A stretch of 64,000 bases of DNA from Couchioplanes caeruleus. GTDB lineage: Bacteria; Actinomycetota; Actinomycetes; Mycobacteriales; Micromonosporaceae. The DNA lies in the NCBI RefSeq assembly GCF_003751945.1, contig NZ_RJKL01000001.1:7396501-7460500 (forward strand). Reading direction: 5' to 3'. This document shows, piece after piece, positions 9,148 through 18,477 of the stretch (position 1 is the first letter of the stretch; the number at the start of each line of letters is the position of its first letter). The notes under the pieces were generated by a model, which did not search any database, was not told where the DNA came from, and saw only the letters and a program-made list of their open reading frames with translations. The position numbers and the translations under genes were made by a program.

Positions 9148-9190
9148 CGCGTCCGGGGCCGGGAAGCGATGCTTCCCGGCCCCGGACGCG
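9148..9190. other. Perfect 20-bp inverted repeat with GAT loop
   Basis: The arms 9148-9167 and 9171-9190 are exact reverse complements separated by three bases. It lies 20 bp upstream of the transposase relic and inside the IS region. No T-tract follows. It could be a strong terminator shielding the element from read-through, or a hairpin target or recombination scar. Confidence 0.6.
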
Positions 9191-9209
9191 ATGCAGGATC
9201 TGATCGGCC

Positions 9210-9377
9210 GTGCGGGTTGTCGTCGCCCGGGTCGCCGGGATCCGCTGGACGGTCGAAGAATCGTTCCAGGCCGCGAAGGGGCAGGTCGGGCTCGACCAGC
9301 ACCAGGTCCGCCGCTGGCAGTCCTGGCACCGGTTCACCACCCTGGCCCTGGCCGCCCTGGTCATCCTTCAGCCATGA
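9210..9377 (+). pseudogene. Transposase C-terminal relic (IS701-like DDE)
   Basis: An in-frame stretch of 55 codons begins at a GTG right after a stop at 9201. It encodes the conserved end of IS701-type transposases: RWTVEESFQAAKG, holding the catalytic Glu, then GLDQHQVRRWQSWHRFTTLALAAL. The two catalytic Asp residues and the N-terminal two-thirds are absent. The TGA overlaps the right inverted terminus, as expected for the original element. Confidence 0.75.
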
Positions 9378-9398
9378 TCACGAACGGCGGCTGCCGTA

Positions 9399-10289
9399 CT
9401 AGTCCGGGTGCGGCTCGCCGCTGGAGGACCCGCGCGCCAGCGCGGCGATCTCGGCGGCGATGTTCCCCTGCAGGGCGTTCGGCAGATCGTGACCCATGCC
9501 GGGATGCGTGACCAGCTTGGCGCCGGCGATCGCGCGCGCGGTCGCCACCCCGCCGGGAAGACGGATCAGCGGGTCGGCGGCACCGTGGAGGACGAGCGCC
9601 GGTAGCCGGAGCCGGCGCAGGGCGGGGCGCCGGTCCTTCGCGGACACGACCGCCGCTAGCTGACGCCGGACCCCGGCAGGGTCGTGAGCGCGGTCGTAAC
9701 TGCGCCGGGCCGTCTCCCGCAGCCATTTCTCGTCGCGGGGGTAGGCGGGTGACCCGATCACCCTGAAGATCTCGACGATGTGCCGGGCGGCGGCCTCGCG
9801 TCCGGTGGCCGGGCGCCGCAGCAGCGCCGCCATCGCGGACGGCCGGGGGCGCCCGACCCGGGGCGACGGGGTCGAGGAGATCGAGGTCAGTGACCGGACC
9901 CGGCCCGGATGGTTCGTCGCCACAGTCTGCGCGATCATCCCGCCCAGCGACACTCCGGCCACGTGGGCACTTTCCCATCCCAGGGCGTCCATCACCGCCA
10001 GGGCGTCTCCGGCCATGTCCGCCAGCGCGTACCCGCTCTTGCGTCGCAGCAAGAGATCCGCAGGCGACGGCGGCCGCAGCGAATCGAGGTGACTCGACAG
10101 CCCGACGTCTCGGTTGTCGAACCGGGCGACCCGGAAGCCGTGCTTCGTCAGCAGGGCCCGGAAGTCTTCCGGCCAGAACAGCATCTGCAGGCCCAAGCCC
10201 ATGATCAGCAGCAGCGGCTCGCCGCCGGTCGGGCCCTCGACCTCGTACGCGATCCGCACGTCACCGTGCCGGGCGAAACCCTCGCTCAT
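9399..10289 (-). CDS. Alpha/beta hydrolase
   Basis: 296 residues from ATG 10289 (an upstream in-frame ATG adds six). The nucleophile elbow is GVSLGGM, the acid Asp is in [11 protein letters not shown], and the His is in [21 protein letters not shown] is typical of the esterase / aclacinomycin methylesterase RdmC-like subgroup. The substrate is unknown. The stop codon falls within the CTAG of the IS right end, so the element inserted at or just beyond the 3' end and may have altered the last residues. Confidence 0.88.
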   Translation of the reverse strand: MSEGFARHGDVRIAYEVEGPTGGEPLLLIMGLGLQMLFWPEDFRALLTKHGFRVARFDNRDVGLSSHLDSLRPPSPADLLLRRKSGYALADMAGDALAVMDALGWESAHVAGVSLGGMIAQTVATNHPGRVRSLTSISSTPSPRVGRPRPSAMAALLRRPATGREAAARHIVEIFRVIGSPAYPRDEKWLRETARRSYDRAHDPAGVRRQLAAVVSAKDRRPALRRLRLPALVLHGAADPLIRLPGGVATARAIAGAKLVTHPGMGHDLPNALQGNIAAEIAALARGSSSGEPHPD

Positions 10290-10312
10290 GCCTCGAGCCT
10301 GCCGCAATCACC

Positions 10313-10470
10313 GCCCCGGCGCACGAGCCGGACGTCGTGGTGACGGTGCCCAGCCTCAACGCGCTGCTCACCTCGGCGGCATGGCGCAACGACCACAACG
10401 GATTCTCGCACCAGGGTCCCGGCTGCATCCGGGTCGTGGTCACCATGGAGACCGTCGCGGCCGCGCACCG
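10313..10470 (+). pseudogene. Phosphoketolase (xfp) relic
   Basis: One frame reads [17 protein letters not shown] followed by [16 protein letters not shown]. The latter is the hallmark motif of xylulose-5-P/fructose-6-P phosphoketolases ([24 protein letters not shown] from memory). The flanks also resemble phosphoketolase segments from elsewhere in the protein (EPDVV..., VTMETVAA), suggesting internal deletions. No start, stop or full domain is present. Confidence 0.6.
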
Positions 10471-10548
10471 TGACCCTGGGCTGGACGTACGATCATGGGT
10501 CATGACCCCACCGCTCACCCTTCTCGACCGGATCGGGCAGTCGCGGAC

Positions 10549-11541
10549 ATGGTGATCCGGTCGGTGGCCATCCATCACGTGCGGATGGCTCTGCGCGGAG
10601 CCCGACGGCGAGGCGTGGACACCACAGCGATGCTGCAGGCGGCCGGCATTCCGCCCGGGCTGCTGGAGCTCGACCGCGCCCGGGTCTCGACCGAGCAGTT
10701 CGCCCGGCTGATCCGACTGTTGTGGGACACCCTCGACGACGAACTTCTGGGCCTGGCCGCCGCGCCCCACAAGGTCGGCACGTTCGCGATGATGTGCCAC
10801 GCGGTCGTGCACTGCCCGGACCTGCGGTCGGCGCTGCGCCGCACCGGGGATTTCTACCGCCTCTTCCCGGACGGCCCCCAGCCGGACCTGGCCGAGTCCG
10901 GCGACGAAGCGTCGATGAGCTTCGTCGCCGGGGTCGACGATCCGGACCACTTCCTGGCCGAGACGGCGTTGGTGGTGTGGCACCGCTTCGCCGGCTGGTT
11001 GATCCGGCGCCGGATCAGCCTGCGTCGCGTCGAGTTCGCCTATCCGTCCCCGCCGCATGCTCTGGAGTACGAGCTGCTCTTCGGCGCTCCCTGCGTCTTC
11101 GAGGCCGGGCGCACCGCGGCGGTCTTCGACGTCGCTCTGCTCGACGAGCCGGTGCTGCAGGACGAGGCGGGGTTGCGCGCCTTCCTGCGCCGTGCCCCGG
11201 CCGACGTGCTCGCCCGGATCGACTACGGCAGCACGGTGGCCGCCCGGGTACGACGGGTGCTGAGTCAGTCGCTTCCGGACCGGCTGCCCGGACAAGACGA
11301 GGTGGCCGCCCGGCTGTCGGTCAGCGCGCAAACCCTGCGTCGGCAACTCGCCGCCGAGGAAACCTCCTTCCAGCAGGTACGCGACCAGCTCCGCCGCGAC
11401 GTGGCCGTTGCCGCTCTGACGGGAGGGCGGTTCCCCATCGAACAGCTCTCCGCGCAGCTCGGCTTCTCCGAGCCGAGCGCCTTCCATCGGGCGTTCAAGC
11501 GGTGGACGGGATCGACGCCGCGCTCGTACCAACCGGGCTGA
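10549..11541 (+). CDS. AraC-family transcriptional regulator (OruR-like)
   Basis: 330 residues from ATG 10549; an in-frame ATG at 10495 is possible, but a TACGAT box at 10488 would place the transcript start near or beyond it. The N-terminal about 200 residues match the arabinose-binding-like domain of OruR/ArgR-type AraC proteins. The C-terminus has two helix-turn-helix motifs ([21 protein letters not shown] and [32 protein letters not shown]). It lies 76 nt upstream of and parallel to the acyl-CoA operon, which it probably controls. Confidence 0.9.
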   Translation: MVIRSVAIHHVRMALRGARRRGVDTTAMLQAAGIPPGLLELDRARVSTEQFARLIRLLWDTLDDELLGLAAAPHKVGTFAMMCHAVVHCPDLRSALRRTGDFYRLFPDGPQPDLAESGDEASMSFVAGVDDPDHFLAETALVVWHRFAGWLIRRRISLRRVEFAYPSPPHALEYELLFGAPCVFEAGRTAAVFDVALLDEPVLQDEAGLRAFLRRAPADVLARIDYGSTVAARVRRVLSQSLPDRLPGQDEVAARLSVSAQTLRRQLAAEETSFQQVRDQLRRDVAVAALTGGRFPIEQLSAQLGFSEPSAFHRAFKRWTGSTPRSYQPG

Positions 11542-11605
11542 GGACCGGCCGCTGCGGTCAATCACTATGAGCGGTGAGGTCATGGGGGCCGGCCGCGTCC
11601 CGCCG

Positions 11606-11620
11606 TAGCGTGCGGGCATG
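11606..11620 (+). promoter_or_regulatory. Leaderless promoter -10 of the acyl-CoA operon
   Basis: TAGCGT (11606-11611), then exactly six bases, then the ATG at 11618. This -10-to-start spacing is characteristic of leaderless actinobacterial mRNAs, and no Shine-Dalgarno precedes the ATG. No strong -35 is seen, which would fit activation by the upstream AraC protein. Confidence 0.55.
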
Positions 11621-12769
11621 ACCGACGCGGCAGCCACACCCACCGGTCCACTTGACGGCGTGCGGGTGGTGGAGCTCGCGGGTATCGGTCCCGGCCCGTT
11701 CGCGGCCATGCTCCTTGCCGACCTGGGCGCCGACGTCGTGCGCGTCGACCGGCCCGGTGGCGTCGGATTGGCCGTCGACCCGGCGTGCGACCTGACCAAC
11801 CGCAACAAGCGTTCCGTACTGATCGACCTCAAGACCGAGGACGGCCGACGGAGGATTCTCGACATGGTCGACCGGGCCGATGTGCTGCTCGAGGGCTACC
11901 GGCCGGGCGTCGCCGAGCGCCTCGGCGTCGGGCCCGAGGACTGCCTCGCCCGTAATCCCCGGCTGATCTACGGCCGGATCACCGGCTGGGGCCAGACCGG
12001 GCCGCTCGCCCGCGCCGCCGGTCACGACATCGGTTACCTCGCCATCACCGGCACGCTCGGCATGCTCGGCCCAGATCCGGACGGGCCACCCACGATCCCC
12101 GCCAATCTGGTCGGGGACTACGCGGGCGGCTCCCTCTACCTCGTCATCGGAATCCTGGCCGCTCTGCGGCATGCGCGCGAGCACGGCGAGGGCCAGGTCG
12201 TCGACGCCGCCATCGTCGACGGCGCCGCCCACCTCACCACCATGATCCACGGCATGCTCGCCGCCGGTGGCTGGCAGGACCGCCGCGGTGTCAACCTGCT
12301 CGACGGCGGCTGCCCTTTCTATGGGACATACCGGACCTCCGATGGTGAGTACCTGGCCGTGGGCGCCCTGGAACAGCGGTTCTACGACGAATTCGCCCGA
12401 CTGCTCGGCCTCGGGGACATCGCCTCGGCGCGGCATGACGTCGACCGCTGGCCCGAGCTCCGGTCCGCGGTCGCCGAGCGGTTCCGTGCCCGCACGCGAG
12501 CGGAGTGGACGGCGGTCTTCGAGGGCACCGATGCCTGCGTGGCCCCCGTCCTGTCGCTGCGCGAGGCTTTCACCCATCCGCACCTCGCTGCCCGCGGCAC
12601 GTTCGTCGAGCATGCCGGAATGGTCCAGCCCGCCCCGGCGCCCCGCTTCTCCGCCACCCCCGGCGCGGTCCGCACCGGTCCGGCCCGGCCCGGCGCCGAC
12701 GCCGACGAGGTCGCCCGCGACTGGGTCGTACCGTCCCTGAACTCCGAGAACCGGGAGCCTTGTGCATGA
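11618..12769 (+). CDS. Family III CoA-transferase / alpha-methylacyl-CoA racemase-like (CaiB/BaiF)
   Basis: 383 residues. Recognisable family features include LDGVRVVELAGIGPGPFAAMLLADLGADVVRVDRP, here given in part, NRNKRSVLIDLK, VLLEGYRPGVAERLG, ITGWGQTGP and NLVGDYAGGS, which carries the Asp expected at the CoA-binding active site. The sequence is closer to alpha-methylacyl-CoA racemases, which epimerise 2-methyl branched acyl-CoAs for beta-oxidation, than to formyl-CoA transferases. It is the first gene of a four-gene operon; its stop overlaps the next ATG (ATGA). Confidence 0.88.
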   Translation: MTDAAATPTGPLDGVRVVELAGIGPGPFAAMLLADLGADVVRVDRPGGVGLAVDPACDLTNRNKRSVLIDLKTEDGRRRILDMVDRADVLLEGYRPGVAERLGVGPEDCLARNPRLIYGRITGWGQTGPLARAAGHDIGYLAITGTLGMLGPDPDGPPTIPANLVGDYAGGSLYLVIGILAALRHAREHGEGQVVDAAIVDGAAHLTTMIHGMLAAGGWQDRRGVNLLDGGCPFYGTYRTSDGEYLAVGALEQRFYDEFARLLGLGDIASARHDVDRWPELRSAVAERFRARTRAEWTAVFEGTDACVAPVLSLREAFTHPHLAARGTFVEHAGMVQPAPAPRFSATPGAVRTGPARPGADADEVARDWVVPSLNSENREPCA

Positions 12770-13908
12770 AGCGCCAGCTCTACACCGCCGACCACGACGC
12801 CTTCCGGGAAACCGTCCGTACCTTCCTCGCCAAGGAGGTCCTGCCGCACTACGCGCGGTGGGAGGAGGACGGCATCGTCTCCCGTGAGGTGTGGCGGGCC
12901 GCCGGACGGCAGGGACTGCTCGGCCTCGCCGTCGAGGAGCAGTACGGTGGCGGCGGCAATCCCGACTTTCGCTACAGCGCCGTACTCGCCGAGGAGTTCG
13001 CTCGCGCCGGCACGCCCGGCCTCGCCCTGGTGCTGCACAACGACATGGTCGGTCCGTACCTCACCTCCCTTGCCACCGAGGAGCAGAAGCAGCGCTGGCT
13101 GCCCGGCTTCTGCAGCGGCGAGATCGTCACCGCCATCGCCATGACCGAGCCCGGCGCCGGCTCGGACCTGCAGGGGATCCGCACCGGCGCCGAGGACCAC
13201 GGCGACCATTGGTTGCTCAACGGCTCCAAGACCTTCATTTCCAACGGCGTTCTCGCCGACCTCGTGATCGTCGTGGCGAGGACCACCCCCGAGGGCGGTG
13301 CCCGCGGCTTGTCTCTGCTCGTGGTCGAGCGCGCCATGGCGGGCTTCGAGCGGGGCCGCAACCTCGACAAGATCGGTCAGAGGGCCCAGGACACCGCCGA
13401 GCTCTTCTTCCGCGACGTGCGCGTGCCCAAGGAGAATCTGCTGGGCACGCTCAACGGCGCTTTCCTCCACTTGATGACCCACCTCGCCCAGGAGCGGCTC
13501 GTCATCGCCGTCGCTGCCATCGCCGGCGCCGAACACCTCCTGGAACTCACCATGGCGTATGTCAAGGAGCGCGAGGCGTTCGGACGCGAGCTCGCTCGTC
13601 TCCAACACGTGCGCTTCCAGATCGCCGAGATGGCCACCGAGTGCGCCGTTACCCGCACCTTCCTCGACCGTTGCGTCGCCGACCACGTCAACGGCGACCT
13701 CGACGCCGTCCACGCCTCGATGGCCAAGTGGTGGGCGACCGAACTCCACAAGCGCGTCGCCGACCGTTGTCTCCAGTTGCACGGCGGATATGGGTACATG
13801 ACCGAGTACCCGGTCGCGAAGGCATTCACCGACAGCCGCGTACAAACCATCTATGGCGGTACGACCGAGATCATGAAGGAACTCATCGGCCGGTCCCTGC
13901 TCGCCTGA
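12766..13908 (+). CDS. Acyl-CoA dehydrogenase
   Basis: 380 residues, translationally coupled to the racemase through ATGA. The FAD-binding motif [29 protein letters not shown], and the C-terminal [18 protein letters not shown] and [15 protein letters not shown] are all present; the Glu in TTEIM matches the usual catalytic base. The enzyme introduces the 2,3-double bond into an acyl-CoA, passing electrons to ETF. Chain-length preference cannot be read. Confidence 0.93.
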   Translation: MKRQLYTADHDAFRETVRTFLAKEVLPHYARWEEDGIVSREVWRAAGRQGLLGLAVEEQYGGGGNPDFRYSAVLAEEFARAGTPGLALVLHNDMVGPYLTSLATEEQKQRWLPGFCSGEIVTAIAMTEPGAGSDLQGIRTGAEDHGDHWLLNGSKTFISNGVLADLVIVVARTTPEGGARGLSLLVVERAMAGFERGRNLDKIGQRAQDTAELFFRDVRVPKENLLGTLNGAFLHLMTHLAQERLVIAVAAIAGAEHLLELTMAYVKEREAFGRELARLQHVRFQIAEMATECAVTRTFLDRCVADHVNGDLDAVHASMAKWWATELHKRVADRCLQLHGGYGYMTEYPVAKAFTDSRVQTIYGGTTEIMKELIGRSLLA

Positions 13909-13946
13909 CGCCGCCCGCTCGCCCAGAATCTCGAAAGGCTGCCGAC

Positions 13947-15161
13947 ATGAGTACCGAAGCATATGTGTACGACGCGATCCGCACTCCCCGCGGACGCGGC
14001 AAGGCCAACGGCGCCCTGCACGGCACCAAGCCGATCGACCTCGTCGTGGGTCTCATCCACGAACTTCGCCGCCGTTTCCCAGGACTGGACCCCGCTGCCG
14101 TCGATGACATCGTGCTCGGCGTCGTCAGCCCCATCGGCGACCAGGGCTCCGACATCGCCCGCATCGCCGCCATCACCGCCGGACTGCCCCACACCGTCGC
14201 CGGAGTCCAGGAGAACCGCTTCTGCGCCTCAGGCCTCGAAGCCGTCAACCTGGCCGCCGCCAAGATCCGCTCCGGCTGGGAGGACCTGGTGCTCGCCGGC
14301 GGCGTCGAATCGATGTCGCGTGTCCCCCTGGGGTCCGACGGCGGCGCCTGGTTCGCCGACCCGATGACCAACTTCGAGACCGGCTTCGTCCCCCAGGGCG
14401 TCGGCGCCGACCTCATCGCCACCATCGACGGCTTCACCCGCCGCGACGTCGACGAGTACGCCGCGCTCTCCCAGGAGCGGGCCGCCGCCGCGTGGAAGGA
14501 CCACCGCTTCGACCGGTCCGTGGTCCCGCTCCTGGACCGCGCCGGACTGACCGTCCTCGACCACGACGAGCACATGCGGCCGGGCAGCACCGCCGACTCG
14601 CTCGCCACGCTCAGGCCGTCCTTCGCCGACATCGGCGAACTCGGCGGGTTCGACGCCGTCGCCCTGCAGCAGTACCACTGGATCGAGAAGATCGACCACG
14701 TCCACCACGCCGGAAACTCCTCCGGCATCGTCGACGGCGCCTCCCTCGTGGCCATCGGCACCAAGGCGGTCGGCGAGCGGTACGGGATGACGCCCCGCGC
14801 TCGGATCGTCTCCGCCGCCGTCTCCGGCTCCGAGCCGACCATCATGCTCACCGGTCCCGCCCCCGCCACCCGCAAGGCGCTCGCCAAGGCCGAACTGTCC
14901 ATCGACGACATCGACCTCATCGAGATCAACGAGGCGTTCGCGGCCGTCGTCCTGCACTTCGCGCGCGACCTGGACCTGCCCCTCGACAAGATCAACGTCA
15001 ACGGCGGGGCGATCGCCTTCGGCCACCCGCTCGGCGCCACCGGCGCCATGATCCTCGGCACGCTGATCGACGAACTCGAGCGTCAGGACAAGCGGTACGG
15101 CCTCGCCACGCTCTGCGTCGGCGCAGGCATGGGCATCGCCACGATCGTCGAGCGTCTCTGA
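13947..15161 (+). CDS. Thiolase (acetyl-CoA acyltransferase, FadA-like)
   Basis: 404 residues from ATG 13947 behind GAAAGG. The acyl-binding Cys is in [11 protein letters not shown], the His in [15 protein letters not shown] and the second Cys in [15 protein letters not shown] completes the catalytic set. It cleaves 3-ketoacyl-CoA with CoA in the last step of beta-oxidation. It is likely the beta-subunit partner of the FadB/J-like protein encoded next. Confidence 0.93.
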   Translation: MSTEAYVYDAIRTPRGRGKANGALHGTKPIDLVVGLIHELRRRFPGLDPAAVDDIVLGVVSPIGDQGSDIARIAAITAGLPHTVAGVQENRFCASGLEAVNLAAAKIRSGWEDLVLAGGVESMSRVPLGSDGGAWFADPMTNFETGFVPQGVGADLIATIDGFTRRDVDEYAALSQERAAAAWKDHRFDRSVVPLLDRAGLTVLDHDEHMRPGSTADSLATLRPSFADIGELGGFDAVALQQYHWIEKIDHVHHAGNSSGIVDGASLVAIGTKAVGERYGMTPRARIVSAAVSGSEPTIMLTGPAPATRKALAKAELSIDDIDLIEINEAFAAVVLHFARDLDLPLDKINVNGGAIAFGHPLGATGAMILGTLIDELERQDKRYGLATLCVGAGMGIATIVERL

Positions 15162-15194
15162 CCCATCCGCATCCGGCGTAACGGAGAACCCCTC

Positions 15195-17390
15195 ATGAGC
15201 GAGTCCGGCACCATCCGCTGGGAACAGGACGAGACCGGCGTCGTCACCCTCGTCCTCGACGACCCCGATCAGTCCGCCAACACCATGAACCAGGCCTTCA
15301 AGGACTCGATCTCGGCGGTCGCCGACCGTGCCGCCGCCGACCAGGCCGGCATCCGCGGCATCATCGTCACCTCCGCCAAGAAGACATTCTTCGCAGGCGG
15401 CGACCTCAGAGACATGGTGCGGCTCCGCCCGGAGGACGCCCGGGCCGCCTTCGACACCACCCTGGCGATCAAGCGATCCCTGCGCCGCATCGAGACCCTC
15501 GGGAAGCCCGTCGTCGCCGCCATCAACGGCGCCGCCCTCGGCGGCGGATACGAGATCGCGCTCGCGTGCCACCACCGCATCGCACTCGACGCGCCCGGCG
15601 CCACGGTCGGCCTTCCCGAGGTGACGCTCGGCCTGCTCCCGGCCGCCGGCGGCGTCGCCCGCACCGTACGGCTTCTCGGTGTCACCGACGCTCTGCTGAC
15701 GGTGCTGCTCCGAGGCACGCGGTATACACCCCAGCGCGCGCTCGAGGCCGGCCTGGTCCACGAGGTCGCCGCCACGCGGGAGAAGATGCTCGCCAGAGCC
15801 CGCGCGTTCATCGACGCTCACCCCGAGTCGCACCAGCCGTGGGACGTCTCCGGGTACAAGATTCCCGGCGGCACCCCGTCGAACCCCGGATTCGCCGCCC
15901 ACCTCCCGGCGTTGCCCGCCAACCTCAAGAAGCAGTTGAACGGCGCCCCCTATCCCGCGCCGCGTAACATCCTCGCCGCGGCGGTCGAGGGCTCCCAGGT
16001 CGACTTCGAGACCGCACAGGTCATCGAGTCCCGCTACTTCACCGAGCTGGTCATCGGACAGACCGCCAAGAACATGATCCAGGGGTTCTTCTTCGATCTC
16101 CAGGCGGTCGAATCCGGCGCCAACCGCCCGCCAGGCATCGAGCCGCGCCGAGTGAACAGGGTCGCCGTGCTCGGCGCCGGCATGATGGGCGCCGGCATCG
16201 CCTACGCCTGCGCCCGCGCCGGCATACACGTCGTCCTCAAAGACATCAGCCAGGAGTCGGCCGACAACGGCAAGGCCTACACCGAGGCCCTGCTCACCAA
16301 GGCCCTCGGGCGGGGTCGCATCACGGAAACCGACAGGGACATGCTGCTGGCCCGGATCACCCCCACCGCCGACCCGCAGGCGCTCGCCGGCTGCGACGCG
16401 GTCGTCGAGGCCGTCTTCGAGGACACCGCGCTCAAGCACAAGGTCTTCCAGGAAATCGAGCGCATCGTCGCCCCTGACGCGCTGCTCTGCTCCAACACCT
16501 CCACCCTGCCCATCACCGTTCTCGCCGAAGGCGTCGCACGACCCGAGGACTTCATCGGCCTGCACTTCTTCTCGCCCGTCGACAGGATGCCACTCGTCGA
16601 GATCATCAAAGGCGGACGCACCAGCGACGAAGCACTGGCCCGCGCCTTCGACCTGGTTCGGCAGCTCCGCAAGACCCCGATCGTCGTCAACGACTCCCGC
16701 GGCTTCTACACCTCGAGGGTCATCGGCACCTTCATCAACGAAGGCGTGGCGATGGTCGGCGAGGGTGCCGACCCCGCCTCGGTCGAACAGGCCGCCGCCC
16801 AGGCCGGCTACCCCGCCAAAGTCCTCGCCCTGATGGATGAACTGACCCTCACCCTGCCGCGAAAGATCCGCACCGAGACGAGGCGGGCGGTCGAGGAGGC
16901 CGGCGGCACCTGGGACCCGCACCCGGCCGACACGGTGATCGACCGCATGGTCGGCGAATTCGGCCGCCCCGGCCGCAGCGGCGGCGCCGGCTTCTACGAC
17001 TATGTTGACGGCAAACGCACCGGCCTGTGGCCGGGCCTGCGTGAGCACTTCAAGGCCGCCGAGCCCGACGCGGGTATCCCCTTCGAGGACATGAAGGAAC
17101 GGATGCTCTTCGCCGAGGCACTGGACACGGTCCGCTGCCTGGAAGAGGGCGTTCTCACCTCCGTCGCCGATGCCAACATCGGCTCGCTCATGGGCATCGG
17201 CTTCCCCGCCTGGACCGGCGGCACGGTGCAATACATCAACGGATACGACGGCGGCCTACCCGCCTTCGTGGCCCGGGCGCGGCAACTGGCCGACCGCTAC
17301 GGCAAGCGGTTCCTCCCACCGGCGATGCTGGTGGAGACGGCCGAGCGCGGCGAGTCGCTGACCGACGGCCTCCGTGGCGTGGTCGAGTAG
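15195..17390 (+). CDS. Bifunctional enoyl-CoA hydratase / 3-hydroxyacyl-CoA dehydrogenase (FadB/FadJ-like)
   Basis: 731 residues. The N-terminal crotonase domain shows the oxyanion-hole loop AGGDLRDM, NGAALGGGYEIALAC and the catalytic Glu in GLPEVTLGLLPAAGG. The C-terminal dehydrogenase has a Rossmann fingerprint (VAVLGAGMMGAGIAYACARAG) and the catalytic His in GLHFFSPVDRMPLVEII. The size matches FadB/FadJ alpha subunits. Together with the racemase, dehydrogenase and thiolase it gives a complete beta-oxidation spiral, probably for a branched or aromatic-linked acyl-CoA. A hairpin follows about 75 nt after the stop. Confidence 0.94.
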   Translation: MSESGTIRWEQDETGVVTLVLDDPDQSANTMNQAFKDSISAVADRAAADQAGIRGIIVTSAKKTFFAGGDLRDMVRLRPEDARAAFDTTLAIKRSLRRIETLGKPVVAAINGAALGGGYEIALACHHRIALDAPGATVGLPEVTLGLLPAAGGVARTVRLLGVTDALLTVLLRGTRYTPQRALEAGLVHEVAATREKMLARARAFIDAHPESHQPWDVSGYKIPGGTPSNPGFAAHLPALPANLKKQLNGAPYPAPRNILAAAVEGSQVDFETAQVIESRYFTELVIGQTAKNMIQGFFFDLQAVESGANRPPGIEPRRVNRVAVLGAGMMGAGIAYACARAGIHVVLKDISQESADNGKAYTEALLTKALGRGRITETDRDMLLARITPTADPQALAGCDAVVEAVFEDTALKHKVFQEIERIVAPDALLCSNTSTLPITVLAEGVARPEDFIGLHFFSPVDRMPLVEIIKGGRTSDEALARAFDLVRQLRKTPIVVNDSRGFYTSRVIGTFINEGVAMVGEGADPASVEQAAAQAGYPAKVLALMDELTLTLPRKIRTETRRAVEEAGGTWDPHPADTVIDRMVGEFGRPGRSGGAGFYDYVDGKRTGLWPGLREHFKAAEPDAGIPFEDMKERMLFAEALDTVRCLEEGVLTSVADANIGSLMGIGFPAWTGGTVQYINGYDGGLPAFVARARQLADRYGKRFLPPAMLVETAERGESLTDGLRGVVE

Positions 17391-17466
17391 CGGTAGTTCT
17401 TGCCGCCGGCGGCGAGGACCACTTCGCCTCCCCGACTGCTCGCCACGCGTCGGGCGGCCGACGACG

Positions 17467-17495
17467 AGGGCACGTCCCGGTGCGGGACGTGCCCT
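17467..17495. terminator. Bidirectional hairpin terminator
   Basis: A perfect 12-bp stem (GGGCACGTCCCG with CGGGACGTGCCC, plus a flanking A-T pair) and a GTG loop sit between the convergent fadB-like and peptidoglycan-binding genes. Confidence 0.75.
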
Positions 17496-17515
17496 GATCA
17501 CGTCGGCTCGGGTCG

Positions 17516-17956
17516 TCAGCAGATGTAGGCCGAATGGGCCGCCCACCACTCCAGGTGGGGAGCGGTCCTCGGGCCGACGCGGCCGTCCACGCTCAGTCCT
17601 GCACCGAGGGCGTTGGCGCAGGTCTGGAACTTCTTGACCTTGGCCTCCGTCTGCGGGCCGAAACTACCGTCCACGGCGATCAGCGCGAACGTCGAAGGAT
17701 TGATGGCCCAGTTCAGCAGGCACTGCACCTCGCGGACGTAGTTGCCGGTGTCTCCCCGGCCGACGTCGCGGTTGGCGACGTCGATGCAGTCGCGGATGGC
17801 GGCCACGCCGGACGACGCGCGGGGCTTCGCGGTGGTCTCCTGACCCGGCGGCGGCGTTGGCTCGGCGGCCTGCGCCGAGCTCTGCACGCCCACCCCGGCG
17901 ACCACGAGCGCGGCGGCGACGAGGCCGATCCGTGCGGTTGTCACTTTGGCGGTCAT
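17516..17956 (-). CDS. Secreted peptidoglycan-binding (PG_binding_1) protein
   Basis: 146 residues from ATG 17956 with GGAGGAAA just upstream. A signal peptide (about residues 1-31, ending AQAAE) is followed by a single peptidoglycan-binding repeat: VREVQCLLNWAIN...LIAVDGSFGPQTEAKVKKFQ...LSVDGRVGPRTAP. Four Cys in the mature part (IRDC, VQC, FQTC, YIC) suggest two disulfides. No catalytic domain is attached, so it probably acts as a wall-binding protein or an inhibitor or targeting partner. Confidence 0.88.
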   Translation of the reverse strand: MTAKVTTARIGLVAAALVVAGVGVQSSAQAAEPTPPPGQETTAKPRASSGVAAIRDCIDVANRDVGRGDTGNYVREVQCLLNWAINPSTFALIAVDGSFGPQTEAKVKKFQTCANALGAGLSVDGRVGPRTAPHLEWWAAHSAYIC

Positions 17957-18477
17957 AGCTTTCCTCCGATTCTTTCCGGCCGGCACGTCGACGTCGACCT
18001 TGACCGGCGTTCCTGGCCTTGCCATTGCGTTGTTGGCGTCGATTCCCGGCGAAGGTCGAGCTCGGAGGACTTCGGACGCTCGGTTCGGAGCCGGCCTGCC
18101 TGGCCACGAAGTCCACCTCCTCGCCTTGCAACTCGGCGCGAAAACCGGCCGACGCGGATCGAGCGATCCAAAAAGCAACGCAACCCGCGCCTCGTCGGTC
18201 CGTGCTTTCAGCGTCCGGGAGGGGCCTTGCGAAGGTAAGTGACTTTTGACGGTGGTCGAAACACTGGACACCATGCATGCCAATACGTACGCGTTCAGAC
18301 GCATTCATGGCGTCGAATTTGCCGGCTTATGCCGGAGCCGCATCCTTGACGCGAAGCGGTCCGGGCCCGCCGTCGAGGTCGAGGACGGCATGGCGTCTGT
18401 CGATCAGCTCGGCGAGTGCGAGGGTGATGGCTGCCGGCGCGATCGGCATCAAGGCCGCCGAGTGCCGTGTCGTGGTG
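17957..18477. other. Intergenic, no supported gene
   Basis: 520 bp upstream of the peptidoglycan-binding gene. Several frames are open on both strands because of high GC, but none shows a ribosome site with a recognisable domain. A short minus-strand frame ending near 18330 (HAVLDLDGGPGPLRVKD) has gene-like composition and may be another relic. Confidence 0.4.

Larger units (their letters stand above)
8390..9402. mobile_element. Decayed IS701-like element bounded by CTAG and inverted termini
   Basis: The left end (8390-8417) and right end (9374-9402) are nearly perfect inverted copies starting CTAGTACGGCAG, differing by one inserted base. The right end follows directly on a transposase C-terminal relic whose TGA lies inside it. 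CTAG at both outer edges fits the 4-bp target duplication I recall for IS701-family elements. About 1.0 kb remains, against roughly 1.4 kb for intact members; most of the transposase is gone and foreign sequence, including a small ORF, sits inside. The right CTAG also contains the stop codon of the neighbouring hydrolase gene. Confidence 0.7.

Noticed and set aside
14229..17231. About 1000-codon open frame antisense to the thiolase and FadB-like genes
   Set aside because: Arises from GC-rich third positions opposite real genes; its translation is Gly/Asp/Glu/Val-rich with no domain, while the plus strand has complete catalytic motifs.
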